Below are positions 1 to 8,274 of a stretch of DNA of 64,000 nucleotides, in pieces. Position numbers and translations under genes: made by a program. The notes beneath the pieces are model-generated. The model saw only the letters and a program-made list of their open reading frames with translations. It was not told where the DNA came from and made no database searches. Origin of the DNA: Embleya sp045207655 (GTDB lineage: Bacteria > Actinomycetota > Actinomycetes > Streptomycetales > Streptomycetaceae); contig NZ_CP108785.1 in the NCBI RefSeq assembly GCF_045207655.1, forward strand, positions 1,054,001 through 1,118,000, given 5' to 3'. How positions within the stretch are numbered: the first letter of the stretch is position 1; each line of letters starts with the position of its first letter.

Positions 1-426
1 GCCGCGGCCGAGCTGGCGGTCAAGCAGTGGAAGTCGTTCGGCGTGCGGGTGACCCTGCAGCCGACCACGCCGGCGACGAAGGTGTCCACGCTGATGGCCG
101 GCCAGTGGGACGTGGCGTGGGCGCCGCTGTCACTGAGCACGCCCGACCAGATGCTCCCGTTCTACTCCGGGACCAAGCCGCCCGAGGGCCTCAACTTCGG
201 TTCCGTGCAGAACCCGGAGTACCAGCGCCTGACCGCGCTCGCGATGGCCAAGCCGGACACCGCGGGCTGCGCCGAATGGACCGCGGCGGAGGAGGAGTTG
301 ATGAAGCGGATCGATGTGATCACCTTCATGGACAGCAACGTCCCCTACTTCACCCGGGGCTACGCGTTCGAGGTCGACGGCGGCGGTTTCCTGCCCACAT
401 CCCTACGCCGCACCGACGCGCGCTGA
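1..426 (+). CDS. ABC transporter substrate-binding protein, family 5, C-terminal part
   Basis: The gene enters the window already open and ends at a TGA, leaving about 141 residues. The segment with GQWDVAWAPLSLSTPDQ, a body of short charged helices and a late SNVPYFTRGYAF stretch matches the C-terminal lobe of the family 5 (dipeptide/oligopeptide/nickel) solute-binding proteins, which are usually 500-600 residues long. These are exported, usually lipid-anchored, and feed an ABC permease. The signal peptide and any permease genes would lie upstream, outside the window. The substrate cannot be read from this fragment. No partner transporter gene follows it. Confidence 0.8.
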   Translation, partial: AAAELAVKQWKSFGVRVTLQPTTPATKVSTLMAGQWDVAWAPLSLSTPDQMLPFYSGTKPPEGLNFGSVQNPEYQRLTALAMAKPDTAGCAEWTAAEEELMKRIDVITFMDSNVPYFTRGYAFEVDGGGFLPTSLRRTDAR

Positions 427-799
427 CCGCTCGCGCGGACCGCGGTTCGCCGGCAGTTCTTGGGCATGAAGCCGAAGTCGCCGGGCGTCAGCAGCGCCAC
501 CGGGGCGCAGATCCGCCGATGCGCACACGACGGCATGGCCCCGAACGAATCCGGTGATCGGGCGGACGACTTGGCAACCGGAACGCGTGCCTCGCCTCGT
601 TGTTCGTGATCCACCGGCACTTCTTCGCGGTTCGACGGGGGTTGGCAGATCGGGCGCTCCCGACCCCCGGCCGGCCCGAAGACCGACCATCCTCCAGTCA
701 ACGGCTCGAACCCCTCTCCACCGGCTCGAGGTTGGCGTCCAGCGCGACTCCCGCTGTCACACTCGGCCGACGTCGGTGGGGCCGGATACGGTCCGGCCC
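427..799. other. Intergenic region without a convincing gene
   Basis: About 370 bases between the solute-binding protein and the DinB-like gene. Open frames here are low-complexity and Arg/Pro-rich, typical of non-coding high-GC DNA. I see no clear terminator or operator. Confidence 0.5.
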
Positions 800-1297
800 A
801 TGGTAGGCACCGAACTGACCACGCTGCTCGGCGTCCTGAACGGCAAGCGCAGGCACGTCCTGGGCATCCTGGAGGGCTTGGACGAGGAGGCGCTGCGGCG
901 CCCGGTGCTGCCGTCCGGCTGGACGTGCCTGGGACTGGTGCATCATCTCGCCCTGGACGACGAGAAGTTCTGGTTCCGCGCGGTCGCGGCGGGGGAACAA
1001 GGGGCGATCGAGGAGATCCTCGGCTCCGGGCAGGACGCGTGGCAGGCCGCCCCGGAGAAGACGGCCGAGGAGATCATCGCCCTCTACCGCCGGGAATGCG
1101 AGCTCGCGGACGCCTTCCTGGCCGGCGCCGACCCGGACGCGGCCCCAAACTGGTGGTCGGACTTCTTCGGCGACTGGCGGTACGACAACCTACGCGAGGT
1201 CATCCTGCACGTGATCACCGAGACCGCCACCCACGCCGGCCACCTGGACGCCGTTCGCGAACTCATCGACGGCCGGCAGCGGCTGATCGTCACCTGA
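800..1297 (+). CDS. DinB-like / DUF664 family protein
   Basis: A 165-residue protein. The ATG was chosen because family similarity begins there (MVGTELTTLLGVLNGKRRHV); the open frame runs much further upstream but with non-coding composition. The four-helix DinB fold is suggested by an HHLALDDEKFWF segment near residue 50 and an HVITETATHAGHLDAVRELIDG-type segment near the C terminus. Those His residues are the usual metal ligands of DinB/YfiT-like proteins. Actinobacterial members are often thiol-dependent (mycothiol) transferases or of unknown role, so no reaction is assigned. It stands alone, with no obvious operon partner. Confidence 0.8.
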   Translation: MVGTELTTLLGVLNGKRRHVLGILEGLDEEALRRPVLPSGWTCLGLVHHLALDDEKFWFRAVAAGEQGAIEEILGSGQDAWQAAPEKTAEEIIALYRRECELADAFLAGADPDAAPNWWSDFFGDWRYDNLREVILHVITETATHAGHLDAVRELIDGRQRLIVT

Positions 1298-1904
1298 GCT
1301 CCGGCGGTGGGGCCGGGGCGCCCCGCCGTTCCATTCCGACTTCGGGCGCATCTCGCGTTCTCGGGTGCCGGTCGGGCGCAGGTGGATGTCGACCGGGGCA
1401 CGGGGTCGCGGCAGGCGGCATCGACGTGTCGGTGGATGCGACGGCCTCCCGACACACTCTCAGGGCCGGCCCGTGCGTGGACCGGGCACCGGGGTCGGAC
1501 CGCCGCTTCCGGGCGGTCGGGGACGGGGTGACTCGCGTCCCGCCGCCACCCATTCGCGCACCAACGCGTCGAACACCGGGGTCGGTTCCCCCTCTCCGGG
1601 GGATGCCGCATCGGGGAGTGCGTGCAGACCTCTCACGATCCGGTCAACGACCGGACCCCGCCCCCGGATGCGGCGCCCCAACCGCTCCCCCCGACCGAGT
1701 GTCGGCCGAACGGCTCCACAGGTGATCGTGGACGGAGTCGGCGATCACGTCCGGGAACGACCACCCGATCCGTATCCGGCTCCGGATCACTCCGGAGCCG
1801 CGCCTGTGCGACAAGGGCCGCCAACCGCTCGGCATCGGCGTTCGGGGGTGGATCGCTGTGCCTCTTGCACGGGCCGATGCCCGCCCGGGAACACCGGTAC
1901 GACC
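1298..1904. other. Gene-poor stretch upstream of an MHYT remnant
   Basis: About 600 bases with only Arg/Pro-rich open frames on both strands. Part of it may be the eroded 5' portion of the MHYT-domain gene whose recognisable remains start near 1905, but I see no family motif in it. Confidence 0.4.
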
Positions 1905-2262
1905 GACGGCAACCTGGGGTACAACCCGTGGCTCGTCGTCCTTTTGATCGAAATCGCCGGGGTGGCCGCGACCACGGCCCTTGGTTCGCGTTGACCGTGA
2001 AGGGACCTGCGGCAATCGCAGGTGCCTCCCTAGTCACGGGGGTCGCCGTCAGCGGAATGCATTACACCGACAGGTTCGCGATGAACGATCACACGAAAAC
2101 CGTCAGCCGGCCCCATGGTCCACGGATCGTCGGCCACTACGTTCCTCGCGCCTCCGGTGATCGGCATCAGCTTCCTCACACCGATCACGGGGTACATCGT
2201 CGGGTTGTCGCCGTCGGCCGGCGAAATCCGGGACAGAGCGAACCGGAGACTCAGGCCGCCCG
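1905..2262 (+). pseudogene. Decayed MHYT-domain membrane protein
   Basis: Three consecutive pieces in two frames read as the end of an MHYT-domain sensor. Frame 3 gives NPWLVVLLIEIAGVAATTAL. After a one-base loss near 1981, frame 2 gives WFALTVKGPAAIAGASL, then GVAVSGMHYTDRFAM. After another shift near 2100-2120, frame 3 gives ISFLTPITGYIVGLSPS and an EIRDRA tail. Intact homologues carry repeated MHYT motifs in transmembrane helices and are thought to sense small ligands. Two frameshifts and the missing N-terminal half make this non-functional. Confidence 0.65.
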
Positions 2263-2469
2263 CTTGGCGATGCGCCACGTCACGGGCGCAATCCCGGTCC
2301 GGACCGACACCGGTGACACCGCACCTCGAAACCCGCCACACCCGCCCTCCGATGTCTTCCCGCACGGACGCACGCGGCGGCGGATCACAGGCTCGCCATG
2401 GGCGTTCACAGGCGCATGGCCTCGACGAATGTTCGGATCCGACGATCCAACACATGGAACGGAAACGCC

Positions 2470-4122
2470 GTGCGACGCATCCTTCTCCTCGCCAGTGGCA
2501 ACAACGGCCTGACCCAACGTGCCGACCTGGCTCTTCGGGCGGCCGGCCACAAGGTGCGACTCGCCGTGGTCGCCGATGAGTCGGATATTGTGCGGGCAGT
2601 CGCCCCGGCGGATTTCGAAGTCGTCATCTGCCCGTTCCTGAAGACGCGCATCCCGTCGTCCGTCTGGAAAGCCTGGCCCACGGTCGTCATTCACCCGGGC
2701 GCGGTCGGCGATCGCGGACCTTCCTCGTTGGACTGGGCCATTGCCGACGGTGAGCCGCTCTGGGGCGTGACAGCCCTGTCGGCCGTGGAGGAAATGGACG
2801 CGGGACCCATCTGGGCGACGCGCACGTTCCCGATGAGTGAACCTCCCGCACGCAAGTCGGCCGTCTACAACGGGCCCGTCGCCGATGCGGCCGTCGAATG
2901 CGTTCTCGAGGTCGCCGAGAAGGCCGGGGATCCCGTATTCCTCCCTGTGCCGGCGGAGCAATACCCGAAGGCGGTGCCGTCGACTCGCCTGCGCCCGGCG
3001 ATGTCACAAACGGACCGCGCGTTCCGGTGGGACTCACCGGGACCGGACATCGTGCGATCGATCGCTGCGGCGGACGGGTTCCCGGGGGTGCTCGCGAACA
3101 TCGGTTCCCGGGCCGCCTACCTCTACGACGCGCGTCTGGACGGCCCGGTGGCCGGAGCACCCCCGGGCACGATCGTGGCACGCCGTCACGAAGCCGTGCG
3201 CGTGGCGGCCCGGGACTCCACCGTATGGATCGGACACATGCGCGCCAAGACCGAACGGACGGCCCGTGCCTGCAAACTTCCCGCACTGCAAACGCTGGCG
3301 CGCGGCGACTACGGGGTCGACGTCGCGGCCCTGCCCGAAGCGACGTGCTCGCCGTACTCGGATATCCGGTACCGCCGTGAGGGCGACATCGGATACCTCA
3401 CGTTCGACTTCTACAACGGTGCGATGAGCACACGCCAGTGCGGACGACTCCTGTCGGCACTGCGCGAGGCAACGACCCAGGACACCAAGGTCCTGGTCCT
3501 GCGGGGCGGCCCCGAGTTCTTCTCCAACGGCATCCATCTCAACGTCATCGAGGCCGCGGATCAACCGGCGTTGGAGGCGTGGCTGAACATCGCGGCCATC
3601 AACGCCGTTTGCCGCGCCATCCTCACCACCACCGGGCAGGTCGTGATCGCGGCGTTCGAGGCGAACGCCGGCGCGGGCGGTGTGATGCTTCCTCTCGGGG
3701 CCGACGTCGTCGTCGCTCGGCCGGGCATCGTGTTGAACCCGCACTACGCGACCATGGGACTGAGCGGCTCCGAACTGCACACGTACACTCTGCCTCGGCG
3801 CGTCGGCGACGCGACGGCCCGACGACTCACCACCGATTGCGGGCCGATCGATGCCGAGACCGCGCTCGCCATCGGCCTCCTCGACCGCATCGGCCCCGCC
3901 GGAAAAGCCGATTTCGACCTGTGGTTGGCCGACCTGGCCCGGGCGGAACTCGAAACACACGAGCAAACCCTCGACACCAAACGCAAGACTCTGGCCGCCG
4001 ACGGCGCCTTCAAGCCGCTCTCCGCGTACGAGGCCGAGGAACTCGAGGCCATGGCCTTCGACATGTTCGCGGACCGCCACGGCTTCGCGCACAAACGCCA
4101 CCGATTCGTCTTCAAGCTCTGA
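2470..4122 (+). CDS. hypX: HypX/HoxX-like protein (formyltransferase-like domain plus enoyl-CoA hydratase-like domain)
   Basis: A 550-residue two-domain protein. Residues 1 to about 250 resemble 10-formyl-tetrahydrofolate transferases, with the HypX signature IHPGAVGDRGPSSLDWAI near residue 75. Residues about 300-550 are a crotonase domain with NPHYATMGLSGSE and TYTLPRRVG. Known HypX proteins convert formyl-THF through formyl-CoA to CO for the NiFe-hydrogenase active site. GTG 2470 was chosen because homology starts at RRILLLASGNN. No hydrogenase or other hyp genes are in the window, and the usual aromatic residues after MGL are replaced by Ser and Leu-His, so a different role is possible. 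It lies upstream of an NRPS locus and could serve formyl or acyl-CoA chemistry there; that is inference. Confidence 0.8.
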   Translation: MRRILLLASGNNGLTQRADLALRAAGHKVRLAVVADESDIVRAVAPADFEVVICPFLKTRIPSSVWKAWPTVVIHPGAVGDRGPSSLDWAIADGEPLWGVTALSAVEEMDAGPIWATRTFPMSEPPARKSAVYNGPVADAAVECVLEVAEKAGDPVFLPVPAEQYPKAVPSTRLRPAMSQTDRAFRWDSPGPDIVRSIAAADGFPGVLANIGSRAAYLYDARLDGPVAGAPPGTIVARRHEAVRVAARDSTVWIGHMRAKTERTARACKLPALQTLARGDYGVDVAALPEATCSPYSDIRYRREGDIGYLTFDFYNGAMSTRQCGRLLSALREATTQDTKVLVLRGGPEFFSNGIHLNVIEAADQPALEAWLNIAAINAVCRAILTTTGQVVIAAFEANAGAGGVMLPLGADVVVARPGIVLNPHYATMGLSGSELHTYTLPRRVGDATARRLTTDCGPIDAETALAIGLLDRIGPAGKADFDLWLADLARAELETHEQTLDTKRKTLAADGAFKPLSAYEAEELEAMAFDMFADRHGFAHKRHRFVFKL

Positions 4123-4538
4123 AAGGGCGTTCTCCGACCGCTACGGCCGTGGCCGGACCGGATGCGGCCCGGCCGTACCCCGCTGTCCCCGGCTCCGGGT
4201 CACCGAGGATGGGCGAGCACGATCGCTTCGGCACCTGCGGCGGGGCGCAGCGCGCCGCGGCGCCGACAAGGAGGACGGTCTGCGCGCCGTCGGCCCCGAG
4301 GCGGCGAGGCTGCCGCCTCGGGGGTGCCGTGCGAGCCGACCGCCGTACTGGGGCGGGCGGGCGGGCCGGGGCCGGCCGAGGGGACGGGGTCTACGGTCGG
4401 GCCCGGAGTCGGCCCGGTCGTCCTGCGCACGGTGACCGTCACTGTCGCGGTGGCGCCGCCGCCGCGGGAGTCGCCCGCGGCGTGGGTGAAGGAGTCGTGC
4501 CGGAGTACGCGAGCGTGGCCCGGAGCCGACGGGCTCGA
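4123..4538. other. Convergent intergenic region
   Basis: About 415 bases between the 3' ends of the HypX-like gene and the metallo-hydrolase gene. It is GC-rich with many short GGCCGG-type inverted segments that could end transcription from both sides. I see no gene in it. Confidence 0.4.
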
Positions 4539-5357
4539 TCAGCCGATCGGTGGTGCGAGGTATTCCAGCGCGTAACCGTCGCCGGAGGGGGTTACGCGGG
4601 CGATGCCGGGGGAGTCGAGGTGGGCGCCGGCCACGAAGTGGTGTGGTTGGGTCAGTTGTTCGAGGAGGGCCGCTCGCGCGGCGCGGGCCTGGGACCGGTC
4701 GCCGTCGAACTCCCAGCACACGTTCGGCTGATCGAATTGGAGCGTGGGAACGTGAACGGTGTCGCCCCAGGCGAGAAGGTGGCCGGTGCCGCTCCTGACG
4801 TGGTAGACGGTGTGACCGGGTGTGTGGCCCGGTGTCGGGATCGCGGTGGTCCAGTCGTTGATCGCGACCTCCTCCGAAACGGGTACGACCCGGTCGCGGA
4901 TCGGCTCGAGCCGCCCCGTGAACACCGAGGTGTCGCCCGCGCCGATCCACACGCGCTCGAGGTTGGTGAACGCCTGTGAACCGTCCGGCGCGATCAGGCC
5001 GCTCACGTGGTCTTCGTGGTTGTGGGTGATGGCCACATCGGTGACCCGCGCGCGGTCGATTCCCGCTTCGTCGAGCGCGTCGTGGATCAATCCCATGGTC
5101 GGGTCGTGCCAGACGTTGGACGCGCCGGTGTCGATGAGAACCGACCGCGTGCCGTCGGTGACGAAGAAGGCATTGACCGACAGCCGCAGGTTGTCGCCGG
5201 CCAGCGGGACGGCGGCCGGCAACTCGTCGAGCGTGCACCCATCCTCGTCGCGCAGCCGTGACGGCGGCATGTCGATGTACCCGTCTCGCAACGAGACCAC
5301 CTGCAGATCGCCGAATTCGAACGTGGCATGGTGCCGGCCACTCGAGATCAAACGCAT
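4539..5357 (-). CDS. MBL-fold metallo-hydrolase
   Basis: A 272-residue metallo-beta-lactamase-fold hydrolase. The metal site is clear: THNHEDH gives H112, H114, D116 and H117, followed by H178 in TPGHTPGH, D199 in WGDT and a late His in VAGAHLD. The length and the SVLIDTGASN segment suit the lactonase/phosphodiesterase-like branch (AHL-lactonase-like, MlhB-like) rather than a beta-lactamase. There is no signal peptide, so it should be cytoplasmic. An AGGGG-type ribosome site precedes the ATG. It is divergent from a cupin-XRE regulator with an inverted repeat between them, so it is probably that regulator's target. Substrate unknown. Confidence 0.85.
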   Translation of the reverse strand: MRLISSGRHHATFEFGDLQVVSLRDGYIDMPPSRLRDEDGCTLDELPAAVPLAGDNLRLSVNAFFVTDGTRSVLIDTGASNVWHDPTMGLIHDALDEAGIDRARVTDVAITHNHEDHVSGLIAPDGSQAFTNLERVWIGAGDTSVFTGRLEPIRDRVVPVSEEVAINDWTTAIPTPGHTPGHTVYHVRSGTGHLLAWGDTVHVPTLQFDQPNVCWEFDGDRSQARAARAALLEQLTQPHHFVAGAHLDSPGIARVTPSGDGYALEYLAPPIG

Positions 5358-5393
5358 GGAACCCCTCCGTCGTGTCGGGCGCGCATCGTGAAT

Positions 5394-5424
5394 CTCCTAA
5401 AGAAGATCAGATCTCCTTTAGGAG
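5394..5424. promoter_or_regulatory. Inverted repeat, probable operator of the XRE-cupin regulator
   Basis: A perfect 9-base inverted repeat, CTCCTAAAG at 5394-5402 and CTTTAGGAG at 5416-5424, separated by 13 bases containing AGATCAGATCT. It is much more A+T-rich than its surroundings and lies 37 bases upstream of the hydrolase ATG and 47 bases upstream of the regulator GTG. Its size and position between divergent genes suggest a dimeric HTH protein binds here and controls both promoters. Confidence 0.7.
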
Positions 5425-5471
5425 AAACCCTACACTGTGCGCAGCGAGATACCCATCGATCGAGGAGCACG

Positions 5472-6080
5472 GTGGTCGAGCAAGACAAGAACGCGGCCGA
5501 ACCACAGCACGGCGACGACCTGGCCGGCGCGTTCGGCGGTAACGTACGACGACGCCGTGAGGAGGCGGGCCTGACGCTGGAGCAGTTGTCCACACAGTCG
5601 TCGGTCAGCCGGGCGATGCTGTCCAAGGTCGAACGCGGCGAGAAGAGCCCGACGATCGGCGTCGCGTCCAGGATCGCCCACGCGCTCGATGTGTCGCTCT
5701 CGGACCTGATCGGCGCGCCGGATGCCGCCGCGTCCGGCGTGGCCGTTGTCATGCGCAAGAACGATCGCCCCGTTTTCCGCGACCCGGAAACCGGCTTCGA
5801 GCGGCACATCGTGTCGGCGGCCCCGGGCGCGGGACGAGCCGAGATGGTCGTCCATCACCTCCCCGCGCAGGTCTCCACCGGGCTGCTGCCCGCGTATCCG
5901 CCCGGTACGGAGAAACAACTCGTGGTGCTCGAAGGCGCCCTCACCGTCGCGGTCGGCGGGATCAGCGAGACCCTGAACACGGGCGACTCCCTGTTCTTCC
6001 AAGCCGACGCGGACCACGGCTTCGCCAACCGAACGAACGCTCCCTGCGAATACATCATGGTCATCTCGCGCAGAACCTGA
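5472..6080 (+). CDS. XRE-family transcriptional regulator with C-terminal cupin domain
   Basis: A 202-residue regulator. Residues about 17-80 form an XRE helix-turn-helix (RREEAGLTLEQLSTQSSVSR, then KVERGEKSPT), and residues about 120-195 form a cupin sensor (YPPGTEKQLVVLEG, then GDSLFFQADADHGF). GTG 5472 was chosen because GAGGAG sits 5-10 bases before it and the frame upstream is non-coding. This architecture is typical of regulators that bind small polar ligands and repress a divergent gene, here the MBL-fold hydrolase. It probably also autoregulates through the repeat at 5394-5424. Confidence 0.88.
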   Translation: MVEQDKNAAEPQHGDDLAGAFGGNVRRRREEAGLTLEQLSTQSSVSRAMLSKVERGEKSPTIGVASRIAHALDVSLSDLIGAPDAAASGVAVVMRKNDRPVFRDPETGFERHIVSAAPGAGRAEMVVHHLPAQVSTGLLPAYPPGTEKQLVVLEGALTVAVGGISETLNTGDSLFFQADADHGFANRTNAPCEYIMVISRRT

Positions 6081-6147
6081 CCGGCCGCCCGTTTCCGAAC
6101 TCGGGGGTGGGTGGGGACGGCACGGGTTCGAGGAGGTGCCTGCCCTT

Positions 6148-6177
6148 CCCCCGCCGTCCCCCGCCGTCCCCCGCCGG
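6148..6177. repeat. Short tandem repeat, three 10-base units
   Basis: Two exact copies of CCCCCGCCGT followed by CCCCCGCCGG, between the convergent ends of the XRE-cupin and racemase genes and ending against the racemase stop. Probably a slippage product; no regulatory role is evident. Confidence 0.75.
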
Positions 6178-7287
6178 TCATCCTCGGCGCAGTTCGCTCA
6201 CCGTCGTGGTGACCGCGTCCAGCACCGCCGGGATCGGCGCAACACCGAGACCGGGACCCGCCGGTACTGCCAGGTGCCCGTCCCGCAGGACGAAAGGCTC
6301 GGTGATGTCGGTGTCGAAGTATCGGTCCGAGGCCGAGATGTCCCCCGGCAGCGTGAAGTTCGGCAGCGCGGCCAGCGCCGCGTTCCCGGCTCGGCCCAGC
6401 CCGGTTTCGAGCATTCCGCCGCACCACACCGGAATGCCGGAGGCGGCGCAGACGTCGTGGATCCGACGGGCCTCCAGGTAGCCGCCGACGCGCCCGGGTT
6501 TGACGTTGACGATGTGGCAGGCGCCCAGCGCGATGGCGGCGGCGGCGGAACGGGCCGAGACCACGGATTCGTCGAGACAGATCGGGGTGCGCAGACTCCG
6601 TGCGAGGGCGGCGTGTCCGAGCAGGTCGTCTTCGTCGAGCGGTTGCTCGATCAGGAGGAGGTCGAAGGCGTCGAGTCGGGCGAGGTGCCGGGTGTCGGCA
6701 CGCGTGTAGGCGGCGTTGGCGTCGACCTGTAGGAGTGTGTCGTCACCGAAGCGCTCACGGACCGCGCGAACCGGCGCGATGTCCCAGCCGGGTTCGATCT
6801 TGAGCTTGATCCGTCGGTAGCCCTGCGCCAGATAGCCCGCCACGGCGTCGATCAGCTCCGGCACCGAGTCCATGATCCCGACCGATACGCCGCTGGGGAC
6901 GCGGTCGGCGACGGCGCCCAGGCCGGCCGCTAACGACATGCCGTGGGACCGCAGTTCGGCGTCCAGGACCGCCATTTCGAGTGCGGCCTTCGCCATGCGA
7001 TGGCCTTTGACCGCGGCAACCAGTGGCGCGAAGGTGTGGGCGGTCACGGACTCGGCCGACAGCAGCGGCGGCAGCAGATGCCGCAGGAGGACGTCTTCGG
7101 CGCCCTCGACGTACTCCGAGGAATAGTCGGGGTCGGCCCCGGCGACGCACTCGCCCCATCCCTCGGCGTCCGCTGTGGACACCTGCACCACCAGCGCGGA
7201 GCGTTCGTATTCGGTTCCCAGGGACGTGCGGAAGGGGGTGACCAGCGGCAGGGAGATGCGCCGAAGGCGGACGCGCTCGATCCTCAT
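6178..7287 (-). CDS. Enolase-superfamily N-acylamino acid racemase / o-succinylbenzoate synthase-like enzyme
   Basis: A 369-residue muconate-lactonizing-type enolase enzyme. Visible catalytic residues are the KLK pair K161/K163, metal ligands D189, E214 and D239, and the opposing base K263 in NVKPGR. The ATG at 7287 overlaps the upstream gene's TGA as ATGA, so translation is coupled to a GNAT acyltransferase. In Bacillus-type organisms the same pair (N-succinylamino acid racemase plus succinyl-CoA:D-amino acid N-succinyltransferase) converts D- to L-amino acids. That makes racemase more likely than a menaquinone role, since no men genes are near. Leu119 is a TTA codon, rare in streptomycetes and read by bldA tRNA. 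Confidence 0.82.
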   Translation of the reverse strand: MRIERVRLRRISLPLVTPFRTSLGTEYERSALVVQVSTADAEGWGECVAGADPDYSSEYVEGAEDVLLRHLLPPLLSAESVTAHTFAPLVAAVKGHRMAKAALEMAVLDAELRSHGMSLAAGLGAVADRVPSGVSVGIMDSVPELIDAVAGYLAQGYRRIKLKIEPGWDIAPVRAVRERFGDDTLLQVDANAAYTRADTRHLARLDAFDLLLIEQPLDEDDLLGHAALARSLRTPICLDESVVSARSAAAAIALGACHIVNVKPGRVGGYLEARRIHDVCAASGIPVWCGGMLETGLGRAGNAALAALPNFTLPGDISASDRYFDTDITEPFVLRDGHLAVPAGPGLGVAPIPAVLDAVTTTVSELRRG

Positions 7288-8150
7288 CGTTCCTCGCCTC
7301 GGGTGAGAACGTAACCGCACGCCGCCCGGTCGAAGTCGACCAGCCGGGCGCCGTCGGCCAACAGGGTGCCCAGGGTGTCCCGGAGGGCCAGGCGCCAGTC
7401 ACGGGCGACGGACGGTTGCCGGGCGCGGAGAAGGTCGATGTCGGGCGGTACGGCGACCAGGACCGTTGGGTCCCCTGCCCGCCGAGTCACCGGCCGATCG
7501 CCGTCGATGTCCAGGAGAGCCCGCGGAGTCGGCCCGGCGGGCGCGGGCCCGGTGTCCTCGTCGCATGCCGCCGCGACCCTCTCGCCGCGCAGATCCCAGC
7601 GCAGCATCAGCCGATCCGACGCGTCGGCGGAGTTGAGCCCGTCCGACAGGGGTCCGTAGTAGTCGGGCAGATACGCGTTCGCCATGCCACCGAGTTTGTG
7701 GAGATTGAAGTGGGCGTTGCGGGCGACGAGCGGGTCGAAGGTCCAGGTGATGTGATCGACGCCGTGCTCCAGGGCGTGCGCCCGCTGATCCAGTTTGAGC
7801 GCGTAACCGACATCGCGTCCGCGGGCGGCGGCGTGGACGCCCGCGATGTGGCTGTGCATTCCGGCGCGGCCGGGTGGGCCCCACAGGCCGATGCACGCGC
7901 CGAGAAGCCGATCGTCACCGTCCGCCTCGTCGAACGCGCCCACCACGTAACTCCCGGCGTCCGCCATCGCCTTGACGACGTCGCCGGCCAGTGGCGGGCG
8001 GTCCGGATCGGTCCGCCACACCTCGCAGAGGAACCGCGCACACGCGTGGCTGCTCGCCGTCGATTCCAGCATCCGGATCCGAACGCCGGATTTCGCGCCG
8101 GCGCTCGTGGCGCTCGCTCGTGCCCTGTCTGCCGCAACACACATGTCCAT
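7284..8150 (-). CDS. GNAT-like N-acyltransferase (COG3375 type), partner of the racemase
   Basis: A 288-residue protein with a split GNAT-like fold. It includes YVVGAFDEADG followed by LLGACIGLWGP (strand pair), GMHSHIAGVHAAARGRDVG (acyl-CoA-binding region) and TWTFDPLVARNAHFNLHKLG, a signature of the COG3375 predicted acetyltransferases. These genes often adjoin enolase-superfamily racemases and include the D-amino acid N-succinyltransferase of the D-to-L conversion route. It is divergent from the first NRPS gene, with about 125 bases between them. The first 20 residues are low-complexity, so the true start could be slightly downstream. Acyl donor and amino acid are unproven. Confidence 0.72.
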   Translation of the reverse strand: MDMCVAADRARASATSAGAKSGVRIRMLESTASSHACARFLCEVWRTDPDRPPLAGDVVKAMADAGSYVVGAFDEADGDDRLLGACIGLWGPPGRAGMHSHIAGVHAAARGRDVGYALKLDQRAHALEHGVDHITWTFDPLVARNAHFNLHKLGGMANAYLPDYYGPLSDGLNSADASDRLMLRWDLRGERVAAACDEDTGPAPAGPTPRALLDIDGDRPVTRRAGDPTVLVAVPPDIDLLRARQPSVARDWRLALRDTLGTLLADGARLVDFDRAACGYVLTRGEER

Positions 8151-8217
8151 GACACGCCATTATCGGCAACTCGCTTGCGCAGTAGGGCAATCGGGATCAT
8201 CGTTAAGATCATCTTCG

Positions 8218-8270
8218 GTTGGATGCCAACTCCCCGTAACACCAAAGATCCCTAAGCCAACCTACGTTGG
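8218..8270. promoter_or_regulatory. Two GTTGG/CCAAC inverted-repeat sites before the NRPS operon
   Basis: In the short divergent region, GTTGG-ATG-CCAAC lies at 8218-8230. The reverse arrangement CCAAC-CTAC-GTTGG lies at 8257-8270, ending 4 bases before the NRPS ATG. Four identical half-sites in about 50 bases suggest a regulator-binding region for the NRPS operon and the divergent acyltransferase/racemase pair. The second site covers the ribosome-binding position, so it could also form a hairpin in the leader RNA. Confidence 0.45.
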
Positions 8271-8274
8271 GGCC

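Noticed and set aside
4141..5238. A 365-codon minus-strand frame overlapping the MBL hydrolase
   Set aside because: Its translation is an out-of-frame reading of the hydrolase, with extreme Arg content.
6148..6177. CRISPR-like or other functional array
   Set aside because: Three contiguous 10-base units without spacers; simple slippage is enough.
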